A stretch of 64,000 nucleotides of DNA from Desertimonas sp963733085. GTDB taxonomy: Bacteria > Actinomycetota > Acidimicrobiia > Acidimicrobiales > Ilumatobacteraceae. Positions 17,169 to 25,516 of the stretch are shown here, one piece after another; positions within the stretch are counted from its first letter, which is position 1, and the number at the start of each line of letters is the position of its first letter. The stretch spans positions 124,001-188,000 of the forward strand of contig CAVTBY010000010.1 in assembly GCA_963733085.1 (NCBI GenBank), in the 5' to 3' direction. The position numbers and the translations under genes are program-made. The notes under the pieces were generated by a model that worked only from the letters and a program-made list of their open reading frames with translations, was not told where the DNA came from and made no database searches.

Positions 17169-18506
17169 CCTTCTCCTCCATGTCGTCAGCGGGCTCGGCC
17201 GTGTCGTCAACGGGCTCGGCCGTGTCGTCAACGGGCTCGGCCGTGTCGTCAACGGGCTCGGCCGTGTCGTCGACGGGCTCGGCCGTGTCGTCGGCGGGCT
17301 CAGCCGTCTCTTCAGCGGCCTCGGCCGTGTCGTCGCAGCGGGCTCGGCGGGTTTCTCGGGCTCGGCCGTGTCTTCCGGCGACTCTCCTTGAGAGGCGGCC
17401 CAGTCGGACTCGGACATCACGGTGCCGTCGGCGGCGTGCCATTCCATCTCGCCGCTGGCGGCGTTCTGGATCCACTGGCCCTCGGCGTACTCGACGTCGG
17501 CGTCGAGCTCGCTGCGCGGCTGCACGCCCTCGGCGAGCTGCGTCTCCGAGCGGATGTCGATACGCACGCCGGTGAGACGTGCCGCCAGCCGGGCGTTCTG
17601 GCCCTCACGCCCGATCGCCAGGCTGAGCTGGTGATCGGGGACGATGACGTCGGCCTGCGTGCCGTCCTCGGAGATCGCGACGCGTGACACCTTGGCGGGC
17701 GACAACGCCTTGGCGACGAAGTCGGTGAAGTCCTCGGAGAACGGGACGATGTCGATCTTCTCGCCGCGCAGCTCGTTGACGACCATCCGCACCCGCCCAC
17801 CGCGGGCACCGACGCAGGCGCCCACCGGATCCACGTTGTGATCGTTCGACCACACGGCGATCTTCGTGCGGTGACCAGGCTCGCGGGCGCAGGCCTTGAT
17901 TTCGACGATGCCGTCGGCGATCTCCGGCACTTCCAGCTCGAACAGCCGCTTGATCAGTCCCGGGTGGGTGCGGCTGACGACGATTTGCGGACCCTTGGCC
18001 GTCTTGCGCACCTCGACGATGTACGCCTTGCAACGATCGCCGGGCTGCGGACGCTCGAACGGCACCTGCTCGGCCTGAGGCAGCAACGCCTCGACGCGGC
18101 CGAGGTCGAGCAGCGTGTAGCGCGTGTCGGTCTGCTGGATGATGCCGGTGACGATGTCGCCCTCACGGTTGGCGTACTCCTCGAACTTGCGGTCGCGCTC
18201 GACCTCGCGGATGCGCTGGCTCATCACCTGGCGGAACGTCTGGGCGGCGATCCGGCCGAGCTCGTCGCGCCTTGGCGTGTCGTCGCGCTCGTTGACCCAG
18301 TTGCCATCCTCGTCGAGGTCATAGGCGATGAATGTGAACTCCATCGTCTGCGGGTCGACCTCGACGACGACCTCGTCTGCGGCGCCCGGGCGGCGCTTGT
18401 AGGCCGAGGCCAAGGCGTCGACCAGGACGTGCAACAGGGAGTCCTCGGACAGGCCCTTCTCCTGGGCGAGCAGCCGGATCGCTTCGGACATATCGAGGTT
18501 GCTCAC
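17161..18506 (-). CDS. nusA: transcription termination/antitermination protein NusA, with acidic heptad tail (frame break near 17336)
   Basis: About 447 residues after correction. The N-terminal RNAP-binding domain (SEAIRLLAQEKGLSEDSLLHVLVDAL) is followed by S1 (REGDIVTGIIQQTDTRYTLLDLG). Two KH domains follow (DPVGACVGARGGRVRMVVNELRGEKIDIV and DHQLSLAIGREGQNARLAARLTG). The tail is unusual: about seven copies of a heptad DDTAEPV/A, encoded by 21-bp tandem repeats, ending MEEKAE. The body and tail are out of frame by two extra bases (or one missing) near 17336. GTG start at 18506 overlaps the rimP stop (GTGA). It is part of rimP-nusA-ylxR-infB. Confidence 0.93.
17180..17341 (-). repeat. 21-bp tandem repeats encoding the NusA acidic tail
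   Basis: About seven units on a 21-bp period, gtgtcgtcaacgggctcggc on the plus strand. The three central units are identical and the outer ones vary. They are read as DDTAEPV heptads at the NusA C-terminus. The region is prone to copy-number change and adjoins the frame break. Confidence 0.85.
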
Positions 18507-19018
18507 GACGACGACTCCTTCTCGGTCTGCTTCTTGCCCGGCTTGGGCTGGCCACCCCACTCGAACACGGTCTTGGCGCGATCGATGTCGGTGTAGGCGA
18601 TCCGATGATCGCCGTCCTCGGCGCGGATCGTCACACCAGCGTCGTCGGCCGCCGAGATGATCCCCTGGACGCGGCGCTGATCGGCCTCGACGTTGGCGAG
18701 GCGGATGGCGACGAGCTTGCCGACCTCTCGCTGGAAGTGAGCCGGGGTACGCAACGTCCGCTCGACCCCTGGGCTGGTGACTTCCAGGGTGTAGCGGGAC
18801 GGGATCGGGTCGTGCTGGTCGAGCTCCTTGGACATCAGCCTGCTGGCGAGGGAGAGCACGTCGAGCGTCACGCCGGCGACGGCTCCGGGTGGCGTGTCGA
18901 GGGTGATGCGTAGGGTGCCGCCGCGCTGCTCGATGTCGTAGACGTCGAGCCCGAGGTCGGTGGCGATCGGAACGACCAGGTCGCGGACCCGTGCAAGTAC
19001 CGGGAGCTCGGTGTCCAT
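18503..19018 (-). CDS. rimP: ribosome maturation factor RimP
   Basis: About 171 residues; needed for 30S subunit maturation. The N-terminal domain (VLARVRDLVVPIATDLGLDVYDIEQRGG..LRITLD) and C-terminal SH3-like domain (LEVTSPGVERTLRTPAHFQREVGKLVAIRL) match the family. Three ATG codons are close together (19027, 19024, 19018). AGGAGG lies at 19029-19034, favouring 19024 or 19018; I use 19018, where family similarity begins. It is the first gene of the minus-strand rimP-nusA-ylxR-infB unit. Its stop overlaps the nusA start. The C-terminus is Lys/Ser-rich. Confidence 0.92.
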   Translation of the reverse strand: MDTELPVLARVRDLVVPIATDLGLDVYDIEQRGGTLRITLDTPPGAVAGVTLDVLSLASRLMSKELDQHDPIPSRYTLEVTSPGVERTLRTPAHFQREVGKLVAIRLANVEADQRRVQGIISAADDAGVTIRAEDGDHRIAYTDIDRAKTVFEWGGQPKPGKKQTEKESSS

Positions 19019-19229
19019 GCCCATCATTCCTCCTTCCACGACTCATAAAACGAGGCGTGGGGCGAACCCCACGCCTCTCGGTTGCCACCAATCGAACGGG
19101 TCTCCAGCATAGCGCCGCCAGGAAATCTCCCCGGTCCTGTCGATTCCGGCATTCTCGAGCGTCATGCTGGTGGAGACGACGATCGGGTCGAGCTCTCCGG
19201 CGACGCCGGCAACAGACAGGACCACGACA

Positions 19230-19586
19230 ATGGAATACGCATTGCTCATCTACGGCGACGAGAAGGTCTGGGAGGCTGCCGACGAGGCAACCCGCCAGGA
19301 GGTGATGGCCGCCCACGCCGAATTCAGCCGCCTGTGCGCAGAGAAGGGTCACAAGATCACCAGCGGCGCTGAGCTTCACTCCACCTCGTCGGCACGGACT
19401 CTCCGTCGCACCGATGACTCGGTCGACGTCACCGACGGTCCGTTCGCCGAGACGGCGGAGCAGCTCGGCGGCTTCTACATGATCGACACCGGCGATCCCG
19501 ACGGACTCCTCGAACTCGTCGGGAGCGCCCTGTACGAGCCGACGTTCGAGCTCCGCCCGGTCGTGCCGCACGACGAGCAGGGTTGA
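19230..19586 (+). CDS. YCII-like DGPF-domain protein 1
   Basis: A 118-residue protein of the DGPF/YCII-related family: MEYALLIYGDEKVWE at the start and VTDGPFAETAEQLGGFYMID in the middle. The ferredoxin-like fold is shared with YciI, but the DGPF subgroup has no established biochemical activity. ATG at 19230 was chosen because homology starts there; the frame is open further upstream. It overlaps the next paralogous gene (TGATG). Both precede an ECF sigma factor, the arrangement typical of the ECF42 group, in which DGPF genes are targets or partners of the sigma factor. Confidence 0.9.
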   Translation: MEYALLIYGDEKVWEAADEATRQEVMAAHAEFSRLCAEKGHKITSGAELHSTSSARTLRRTDDSVDVTDGPFAETAEQLGGFYMIDTGDPDGLLELVGSALYEPTFELRPVVPHDEQG

Positions 19587-19927
19587 TGAAGTACGCCGTT
19601 CTGCTCCACGAGGACGAGGCGATCTGGGAGAACGCCGACGACACCCAGCGACAGCGGTACATCGAGCAGCACGACCGCTTCTACAAGCTGATGGCCGAGC
19701 TCGGGATCACCGTGGTGGCCGCCGAGGCGTTGCAAGGGGTGGGCACGGCGACGACGTTCCGCCGACGCGGCGACGAGGTGATGATCACCGACGGTCCCTT
19801 CGCCGAAACCGCCGAACAGTTCGGCGGCTTCTACCTCGTCGACGCCCCGAGCCTCGACGAGGTCATCGAAGCGGTCCGTGTCCTGCCCGAGTACACCATC
19901 GAGATCCGCCCGGTTGCCGACCTCTGA
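19586..19927 (+). CDS. YCII-like DGPF-domain protein 2
   Basis: A 113-residue paralogue of the preceding gene (MKYAVLLHEDEAIWENADD, ITDGPFAETAEQFGGFYLVD), about half identical by eye, suggesting tandem duplication. The ATG at 19586 overlaps the upstream stop by one base; TTG at 19583 is less likely. The downstream sigma-factor gene overlaps its end. Function is unknown beyond the linkage to ECF42-type sigma factors. Confidence 0.9.
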   Translation: MKYAVLLHEDEAIWENADDTQRQRYIEQHDRFYKLMAELGITVVAAEALQGVGTATTFRRRGDEVMITDGPFAETAEQFGGFYLVDAPSLDEVIEAVRVLPEYTIEIRPVADL

Positions 19928-21176
19928 CGTCGCGACGGCAGCCGAGCACTGGGGCCGCCTCGTCGCCCTGCTGATCGGCCAGTTCAAGCGCATCGACCTC
20001 GCCGAGGACGCGGTGCAGGAGGCCTACGCCGCAGCGACGCGGACCTGGCCGAGCAGCGGGGTGCCGGCGAACCCGGCCGGCTGGCTGCTGACGGCGGCCC
20101 GGCGCAAGGTCCTCGACACGCTGCGCGCCGAGGCGATCGCCGCCCGCAAGTTGCCGCTCCTCGTGGTTGACGAGCAGCCTGCGACATTGCCGTCACAACC
20201 GTCGGACGAGGTGAACACGATCGCCGATGACCGGCTGCGGCTGATCTTCATGTGCTGCCACCCGGCGATCCCGACAGGATCGAGCGCGGCGCTGACATTG
20301 CGCCTCGTCGCCGGCCTGCGCGTCAGCGAGATCGCCCGCCTCTTCCGCGTCAGTGAAACGACGATGGCCGCTCGCCTCACCCGCGCCAAGCGCAAGATCG
20401 TCGCCGCCGGCATCCCGTTTGCCGCGCCGCCGACCGAGCGGCTCGTGGAGCGCATCGAGGCCGCGCTCGCCGTCATCTATCTCGTTTTCACCGAGGGCTA
20501 CGTCGCCACCGAGGGCACGGCGCTGGTCCGCGCCGAACTGTGCGAGGAGGCGATCCGCCTCGGGCGCGTCGTCGACGAGGTGGTCGAGGATCAGCCGGCG
20601 GTCGGTGCGCTGCGGGCGCTGATGACGTTGCAGCACGCTCGACGAGCGAGCCGAGTCGACGCAGCCGGGAACCTCGTGCTGCTGCCCGACCAGGATCGCA
20701 CGGTGTGGCGACACGACGAGATCGCCGAAGGCCTGCGCCTCCTCAGCACGGCGATCCGCCGGCGCAGCGACGACACGCCTGCGGAGCGGCTGGCCGATCG
20801 TTACCGATTGGAGGCGTTGATCGCCGCTGCCCACGCCACCGCCCCGACGGCGGCAGGCACCGACTGGGAGGCGATCGCCGCGCTGTATGCCGAGCTCGAT
20901 GAGCTCACCGGTTCCCCGGTTGTGCGGATCAACCGGGCAGTCGCCGTCGCCGAGGTCGACGGTCCAGAAGTCGCCCTCGCGCTGCTCGAAGGTCTCGACG
21001 AGGTGGTCGGCCGCGCCAAGGACCTCGCCATCGTCCGCGGCGAGCTGCTAACTCGCCTGGGACGCCGCGACGAGGCTCTCGCTTCGTTCGGCGAGGCGAT
21101 CGGTCTTGCGACCAACGACACCGAACGCGCCCACCTGGAGCACCGCCGGTCTGAACTCGCGGCACCCGACCCCTGA
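19914..21176 (+). CDS. ECF42-type RNA polymerase sigma factor with C-terminal helical/TPR-like domain
   Basis: About 420 residues, long for an ECF sigma factor. Region 2 is visible (WGRLVALLIGQFKRIDLAEDAVQEAYAAATRTWPSSG...WLLTAARRKVLDTLR), as is region 4 (LTLRLVAGLRVSEIARLFRVSETTMAARLTRAKRKI). An extension of ~250 residues follows with helical repeats (RINRAVAVAEVDGPEVALALLEGLDEV), which are the hallmark of group ECF42. There is no anti-sigma factor next door, as usual for this group, where the extension is thought to control activity. The start is uncertain: TTG 19914 overlaps the upstream stop; GTG 19878 is the alternative. Two DGPF genes upstream complete the conserved set. Confidence 0.9.
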   Translation: MPTSDVATAAEHWGRLVALLIGQFKRIDLAEDAVQEAYAAATRTWPSSGVPANPAGWLLTAARRKVLDTLRAEAIAARKLPLLVVDEQPATLPSQPSDEVNTIADDRLRLIFMCCHPAIPTGSSAALTLRLVAGLRVSEIARLFRVSETTMAARLTRAKRKIVAAGIPFAAPPTERLVERIEAALAVIYLVFTEGYVATEGTALVRAELCEEAIRLGRVVDEVVEDQPAVGALRALMTLQHARRASRVDAAGNLVLLPDQDRTVWRHDEIAEGLRLLSTAIRRRSDDTPAERLADRYRLEALIAAAHATAPTAAGTDWEAIAALYAELDELTGSPVVRINRAVAVAEVDGPEVALALLEGLDEVVGRAKDLAIVRGELLTRLGRRDEALASFGEAIGLATNDTERAHLEHRRSELAAPDP

Positions 21177-21195
21177 CGGAACGCGAGGACGGTTA

Positions 21196-21253
21196 CCGCA
21201 ACCGATGGGTGTGTAGGGGACGATTCGGTCCCCCTGACACCCATCGGTTGCGG
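21196..21253. repeat. type A palindromic repeat, copy A2
   Basis: Outer arms of 17 bp (CCGCAACCGATGGGTGT / ACACCCATCGGTTGCGG) plus inner AGGGGAC / GTCCCC pairing around a short loop. It lies 19 bases after the ECF gene and upstream of the ATPase promoter region, between two plus-strand genes. Confidence 0.9.
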
Positions 21254-21308
21254 CATGACCACGCCACGCGCCAAGTTCATGCTCAGGCATTCGAGGGTCG
21301 GGTACACA

Positions 21309-21340
21309 GAGTATTCGATACTCGACTGAATCGAGTATCG
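21309..21340 (+). promoter_or_regulatory. operator/promoter of the ATPase gene: three GAGTAT half-sites
   Basis: Two overlapping perfect palindromes share a middle half-site: GAGTAT-TCG-ATACTC (21309-21323) and CGATACTCG-ACTGAAT-CGAGTATCG (21316-21340). The last half-site's TATCGT lies about 5 bases before the GTG start, the position of a -10 box for a leaderless mRNA. A repressor bound here would block transcription. The downstream protein ends in a winged-helix-like domain, making autoregulation a reasonable guess. Confidence 0.65.
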
Positions 21341-21345
21341 TTCTC

Positions 21346-22455
21346 GTGGTGACCCCTCCCGATGAGTCGCCATTTCCCTATCACGGACCACTCGATCCTG
21401 ACCAGGTCAGCGAGCGCGAAGACCTCGTCCGCGACCTCGAGGCGCGGATCACCTCACGACGGGTGACCGCCCTGCTCGGGCCCCGTCGGTACGGCAAGAC
21501 GAGCGTGCTGCGCCGGGTTTCCGCCGACCTCGCCGAGGCCGGGACCGAGACGGTGTGGATCGACCTCTACGAGCTCAACTCGGTCGCCGACCTCGCTGGT
21601 GCCATCGACCAGGGGCTCGCCAGTGTCCGCGGCCGAATTCGGCGGGCGATCGACTCGTTGGCGGGCACGTTCTCACTGCAGATCGGGTTCGTCGGCATCG
21701 AGTTGTCGAAGGGCCGCAACGATCGTCCCGACCCGGTGCTCACCGTGCGCACGCTGCTCGACGTGCTCGTGCGCACCGCCCAGAAGCATCCTCTGGTCGT
21801 CGTGTTCGACGAGTTCTCCGGAATCGCCCGCGTGCGCGGCGGTGCCGGAATGCTGCGCACGCAGCTCCAGCACCACTACCGCGAGCTCGGGATCGTGTTC
21901 GCCGGCTCGCAGCCGTCGACGATGCAGATGCTGTTCACCGATCGTGCTCAGCCGTTCTTCGCGCAGGCCGATCTCGTGGAGATCGGCCCGCTGGAGATCG
22001 CTGCGGTGACCAACATCGTCGAGGATGGTTTCGCGGCAACCGGCCGCAGCACGGGAGGAATGGTCAGCTCCGTCGTACGGACCGCCGAGGGGCATCCGCA
22101 ACGAGCGATGCAGCTCGCCGACGCCCTCTGGCGCTTCACCCCCGAAGGCGAGACGGCCGACGAAGCAACGTGGGCTGCCGCGATCGAGGACGTGCGCGTG
22201 TCCGTCGCGAGCGGGCTCGAGCGGCTCTACACCATGGTGCCCGCCGGGCACCAGAAGACGCTCCGCGCCGTCGCCGCCGGTGGGCGGGTGTACGGCCGGA
22301 CAGCCGAAGTCCTCGAGCTGTCGCCGGGAACCGCCACCGCAGCCGTGGACCATCTGCTCGGTGACGGGACGTTGGTCAAGCGCGACGGCAGGCTTGCGGT
22401 CGTCGACCCGCTTTACGCCGACTGGATCCGGCGACGCTTCCCCGTGCCGTCGTGA
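21346..22455 (+). CDS. STAND/archaeal-type AAA ATPase with C-terminal winged helix
   Basis: A 369-residue ATP-binding protein of the AAA_34/35-like (archaeal ATPase) group. Walker A is GPRRYGKTSVLRR at about residues 45-57; Walker B is HPLVVVFDEFSGIAR; the sensor-like segment is GIVFAGSQPSTMQMLF. The last ~75 residues (AGHQKTLRAVAAGGRVYGRTAEVLELSPGTATAAVDHLLGDGTLVKRDGRLAVVDPLYADWIRRR) form a winged-helix-like module with the usual DPLxxxWI ending. Targets of this family are unknown; some members sit beside toxin-like genes. It starts with tandem GTG codons (21346, 21349) just after the palindromic operator, so the mRNA is probably leaderless. The frame is intact. Confidence 0.85.
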   Translation: MVTPPDESPFPYHGPLDPDQVSEREDLVRDLEARITSRRVTALLGPRRYGKTSVLRRVSADLAEAGTETVWIDLYELNSVADLAGAIDQGLASVRGRIRRAIDSLAGTFSLQIGFVGIELSKGRNDRPDPVLTVRTLLDVLVRTAQKHPLVVVFDEFSGIARVRGGAGMLRTQLQHHYRELGIVFAGSQPSTMQMLFTDRAQPFFAQADLVEIGPLEIAAVTNIVEDGFAATGRSTGGMVSSVVRTAEGHPQRAMQLADALWRFTPEGETADEATWAAAIEDVRVSVASGLERLYTMVPAGHQKTLRAVAAGGRVYGRTAEVLELSPGTATAAVDHLLGDGTLVKRDGRLAVVDPLYADWIRRRFPVPS

Positions 22456-22474
22456 TCGCCGTATCGTGCCCGTC

Positions 22475-24235
22475 GTGTTGCGGATGTCGACGTTGTTTTT
22501 GCGAACCCTGCGCGACGATCCCGCCGATGCCGAGCTTCCCAGTCATCGGTTGATGACGCGGGCGGGCTACATCCGCCGCGCCGCGCCAGGTGGGTTCACG
22601 TGGCTGCCGTTGGGATGGATCGTCTATCGCAACGTCGAGGAGATCGTTCGCGCCGAGATGAACCGAGCAGGATTCCAGGAGGTCCACTTCCCGGCCCTGC
22701 TGCCGAAGGCACCCTACGAGGCCTCCAATCGCTGGACCGAGTACGGCGATGGGATGTTCCGGCTCAAGGACCGTCGCGGCAACGACTTCCTGCTCGCCCC
22801 GACTCACGAGGAGATGTTCACGCTCCTCGTCAAGGACCTGTACTCCTCGTACAAGGACCTGCCCCTTGTCATCTACCAGATCCAGACGAAGTACCGGGAC
22901 GAGGCGCGCCCCCGGGCCGGCCTGCTCCGCGGTCGCGAGTTCGTGATGAAGGACTCGTACAGCTTCGATGTCGACGACGCCGGGCTGGCGGTCTCCTACC
23001 AGCGCCATCGCGACGCCTACATCAAGACGTTCGATCGCCTCGGCATGCCCTTCGTCATCGTGTCGGCGATGTCCGGGGCGATGGGCGGTTCGGCGAGCGA
23101 GGAGTTCCTCGCTCCGATCCCGAACGGCGAGGACACGTTCGTCCGCTGCCCCAGTTGCGGGTACGCGGCCAACGTCGAGGCGGTCCACGTCTCGCCACCA
23201 CCCGAGCGGCCGGTCGACGAGCTGGCACCTGCGGTCGTGCACGACACGCCCGACACGCCGACGATCGCCACGCTCGTCGACCATCTGAACGCTCGCGACG
23301 ACCTTGCCCGGGTCGACGGTCGGCCATGGACCGCTGCCGACACCCTCAAGAACGTGATCGTCATGCTCCGTCACCCCGACGGCACCCGAGAGCCGTTGGC
23401 CATCGGTGTACCAGGCGACCGTGATGTCGATCTCAAGCGGCTCGAGGCCGCCGTGCTGCCCGCCGAGCCCGAGCCGTTCACCGACGAGGACTTCGCCCGC
23501 ACCCCGACGCTCGCCAAGGGCTACATCGGGCCGGGCGCGCTTGGCGAGCGTTCCTCGTCGGGCATCCGCTTCCTCGTCGACCCGCGCATCGTCACCGGCA
23601 CGGCGTGGGTCACCGGTGCCGACAGCGACGGCAACCACGTGGTCGGCCTCGTCGCCGGTCGAGACTTCACGCCCGACGGGATGATCGACGTCGCCAACGT
23701 CGACTCCGGCGATCCATGCCCGGAGTGCGGCACGGCTCTGGAAACCGCGCGCGGTGTGGAGATCGGCCACATCTTCCAGCTCGGACGGCGCTACGCCGAG
23801 GCCCTCGACCTCCAGGTGCTCAACGCCGACGGCAAGGAGATCACGGTGACGATGGGCTCGTACGGGATCGGCGTTTCACGCGCCGTCGCCGCCATCGCCG
23901 AGTTGACGTGCGACGAGCTCGGCCTCTGCTGGCCGCGCGAGGTCGCCCCCGCCGACGTTCACGTCGTCATCGCCGCCAAGCCCGGTGGCGAGCAGTGGCC
24001 GGTCGCCGAACAGCTCAGTGCCGACCTCGAGGCGGCCGGCGTGCGAGTTCTCCTGGACGACCGAGACTCGGCGTCGCCCGGCGTCAAGTTCAAGGACGCC
24101 GAGCTGATCGGCGTGCCGACGATCGTCGTCGTCGGCCGTGGCGTCGCCGACGGCGTCGTCGAGGTGCGCGACCGCAAGTCCGGTGACCGCCGCGACGTCC
24201 CCATCGCCGACGCCGTCGCAGTCCTCAGCGCCTGA
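22475..24235 (+). CDS. proS: prolyl-tRNA synthetase, bacterial long type
   Basis: A 586-residue class II aminoacyl-tRNA synthetase. The N-terminus LRMSTLFLRTLRDDPADAELPSHRLMTRAGYIRR matches actinobacterial ProS. Motif 2 is the RDEARPRAGLLRGREFVMKDSYSF region. A YbaK-like editing insert follows, and CPECGTALETARGVEIGHIFQLG leads into motif 3 near GSYGIGVSRAVAAI. The anticodon-binding domain ends the protein. The frame is open from 22025, but upstream codons overlap the ATPase gene. GTG 22475 fits the longer family N-terminus; ATG 22484 is the alternative. It is followed by type B repeat B1 and a convergent oxidase gene. Confidence 0.95.
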   Translation: MLRMSTLFLRTLRDDPADAELPSHRLMTRAGYIRRAAPGGFTWLPLGWIVYRNVEEIVRAEMNRAGFQEVHFPALLPKAPYEASNRWTEYGDGMFRLKDRRGNDFLLAPTHEEMFTLLVKDLYSSYKDLPLVIYQIQTKYRDEARPRAGLLRGREFVMKDSYSFDVDDAGLAVSYQRHRDAYIKTFDRLGMPFVIVSAMSGAMGGSASEEFLAPIPNGEDTFVRCPSCGYAANVEAVHVSPPPERPVDELAPAVVHDTPDTPTIATLVDHLNARDDLARVDGRPWTAADTLKNVIVMLRHPDGTREPLAIGVPGDRDVDLKRLEAAVLPAEPEPFTDEDFARTPTLAKGYIGPGALGERSSSGIRFLVDPRIVTGTAWVTGADSDGNHVVGLVAGRDFTPDGMIDVANVDSGDPCPECGTALETARGVEIGHIFQLGRRYAEALDLQVLNADGKEITVTMGSYGIGVSRAVAAIAELTCDELGLCWPREVAPADVHVVIAAKPGGEQWPVAEQLSADLEAAGVRVLLDDRDSASPGVKFKDAELIGVPTIVVVGRGVADGVVEVRDRKSGDRRDVPIADAVAVLSA

Positions 24236-24243
24236 CGCTTCCC

Positions 24244-24323
24244 ATTGGAGTGTTTGCTGTCGATGGAGTGCTACGCGCCGACACGCCCGCGGCAAACACT
24301 CCATCGGCACGAAACACTCCAAT
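24244..24323. repeat. type B double-hairpin repeat, copy B1
   Basis: Outer arms ATTGGAGTGTTT (24244-24255) and AAACACTCCAAT (24312-24323); inner arms CGATGGAGTG (24261-24270) and CACTCCATCG (24297-24306). Each side thus carries two related half-sites in tandem. It lies between the 3' ends of convergent proS and the sarcosine-oxidase-like gene and overlaps the latter's stop. Confidence 0.9.
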
Positions 24324-25516
24324 CAGACGAGCCAGGCGGCGCGATCGGCGGGTTTGCCCAACGCCGGGCGGGTGATCGAGAACGGTGCCAGCTCGGGGCC
24401 GGCAACACCGCCCATCGCCAGCACCGCGAGCTGGCGCCCGAACCACGCGGCGAACTTGAAGGCATGCGCCGCGCCGAGGGCGACAATGATCTGGGGTAGA
24501 TCGGGGAGTCGATCGAGCACGAAGTCGCGATCGGCGGTCAGCGTGTACAGGCAGGTCGTCGTTCGTGGCGTCGGCCGACGGTGTCCGATCAGGCCGTCGA
24601 CGAACGTCGCCACGCGCCGCTCCATCACCGGATCGGCGTCGAACGTCCGGGCATCAGGATCGACGACCGGGCCGCCACAGTCCTCGGCTGACTTGAACGC
24701 ACCCGCGACCCCGAACTCGGGGAACCCGTAGAAGCTCGGATCGTCCATCCAGATCCACACTGGAAAGCGACCGGGGCGAAGGTCGTCGATGTCGTCGGTG
24801 GCGAAGTAGGTCACCTGTTCGCGGGTCACGCTGAGCTCCAGGCGATGCCCGAGCGGTTCGAGCAGCCGGTTCGTCCAGGCGTCGGCACACACGACCACCG
24901 CGCCGCAGCGCACGACGCCACGGTCCGTGACGACATCGACCTCACCGCCGACGGGACGCAACTCACGGACGACCGTGTTGGGCCGCAGGAGCGCGCCATG
25001 CTCGACAGCCAGTCGGTGCATCGTCGCCGTCGCCTGACCCGCCGGGACGATGCCGGTCTGTGCCGAGAAGATCGCCATCACCTCGTCGGTCACGGCCGTG
25101 CCACGACCGAACGCCGGCCAGCGTCGCCGCACCTCGGACCCGTCGATCCACTCGTACGGCACACCGATCTCATCGAGGCTCGTCCGGTACGACACCCAGT
25201 CGATGGCCGCGTCCGGCGGGAACAGGTCGATCCCACCGGTTGGCGTGACGATCGTCGTCCCGGCGTCGGCCTCGACGGCTGCCCACGCCTTGTAGGCGTC
25301 TGCAGCGAGGCGGACGTACCGGGGAGTGTGGTACGAGCGGCGGATGATCCGGGAGTGATCGTGCGATGCGCCGCGAGCGTGGCCGAGCTCGAACTGCTCG
25401 AAGCCGACCACCGACACGGAGCGCCGCGCCAGCCAGTAGGCGGTGGCAGCGCCGAGGCCGCCGAGTCCGACCACGGCAACGTCGAAGTCGGGTGCCCGCT
25501 CCTGCCGGACGGTCAT
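24323..25516 (-). CDS. monomeric sarcosine oxidase / N-methyltryptophan oxidase-like flavoprotein
   Basis: A 397-residue FAD enzyme oxidising N-methyl amines with O2 to an aldehyde and H2O2. The Rossmann motif GLGGLG is at residues 17-22, followed by the family segment GASHDHSRIIRRSYH. Near the C-terminus TTCLYTLTADRDFVLD carries Cys322 at the position of the Cys that binds FAD covalently in monomeric sarcosine oxidase. ALGAAHAFKFA corresponds to the GFSGHGFKFA motif. ATG 25516 overlaps the stop of the upstream Rieske gene. It is the last gene of a three-gene operon, which suggests its substrate is a product of the oxygenases. The exact substrate (sarcosine, dimethylglycine or another secondary amine) is not determinable. 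Confidence 0.9.
   Translation of the reverse strand: MTVRQERAPDFDVAVVGLGGLGAATAYWLARRSVSVVGFEQFELGHARGASHDHSRIIRRSYHTPRYVRLAADAYKAWAAVEADAGTTIVTPTGGIDLFPPDAAIDWVSYRTSLDEIGVPYEWIDGSEVRRRWPAFGRGTAVTDEVMAIFSAQTGIVPAGQATATMHRLAVEHGALLRPNTVVRELRPVGGEVDVVTDRGVVRCGAVVVCADAWTNRLLEPLGHRLELSVTREQVTYFATDDIDDLRPGRFPVWIWMDDPSFYGFPEFGVAGAFKSAEDCGGPVVDPDARTFDADPVMERRVATFVDGLIGHRRPTPRTTTCLYTLTADRDFVLDRLPDLPQIIVALGAAHAFKFAAWFGRQLAVLAMGGVAGPELAPFSITRPALGKPADRAAWLV

Noticed and set aside
17180..17341. CRISPR-like array (regular short repeats)
   Set aside because: The period is a single 21-bp unit without spacers, in frame within nusA, encoding DDTAEPV heptads.
16887..18506. A NusA-YlxR fusion protein
   Set aside because: The continuous frame results from the break near 17336. 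The other frame gives a regular acidic tail and a proper TAA at 17161-17163 before ylxR.
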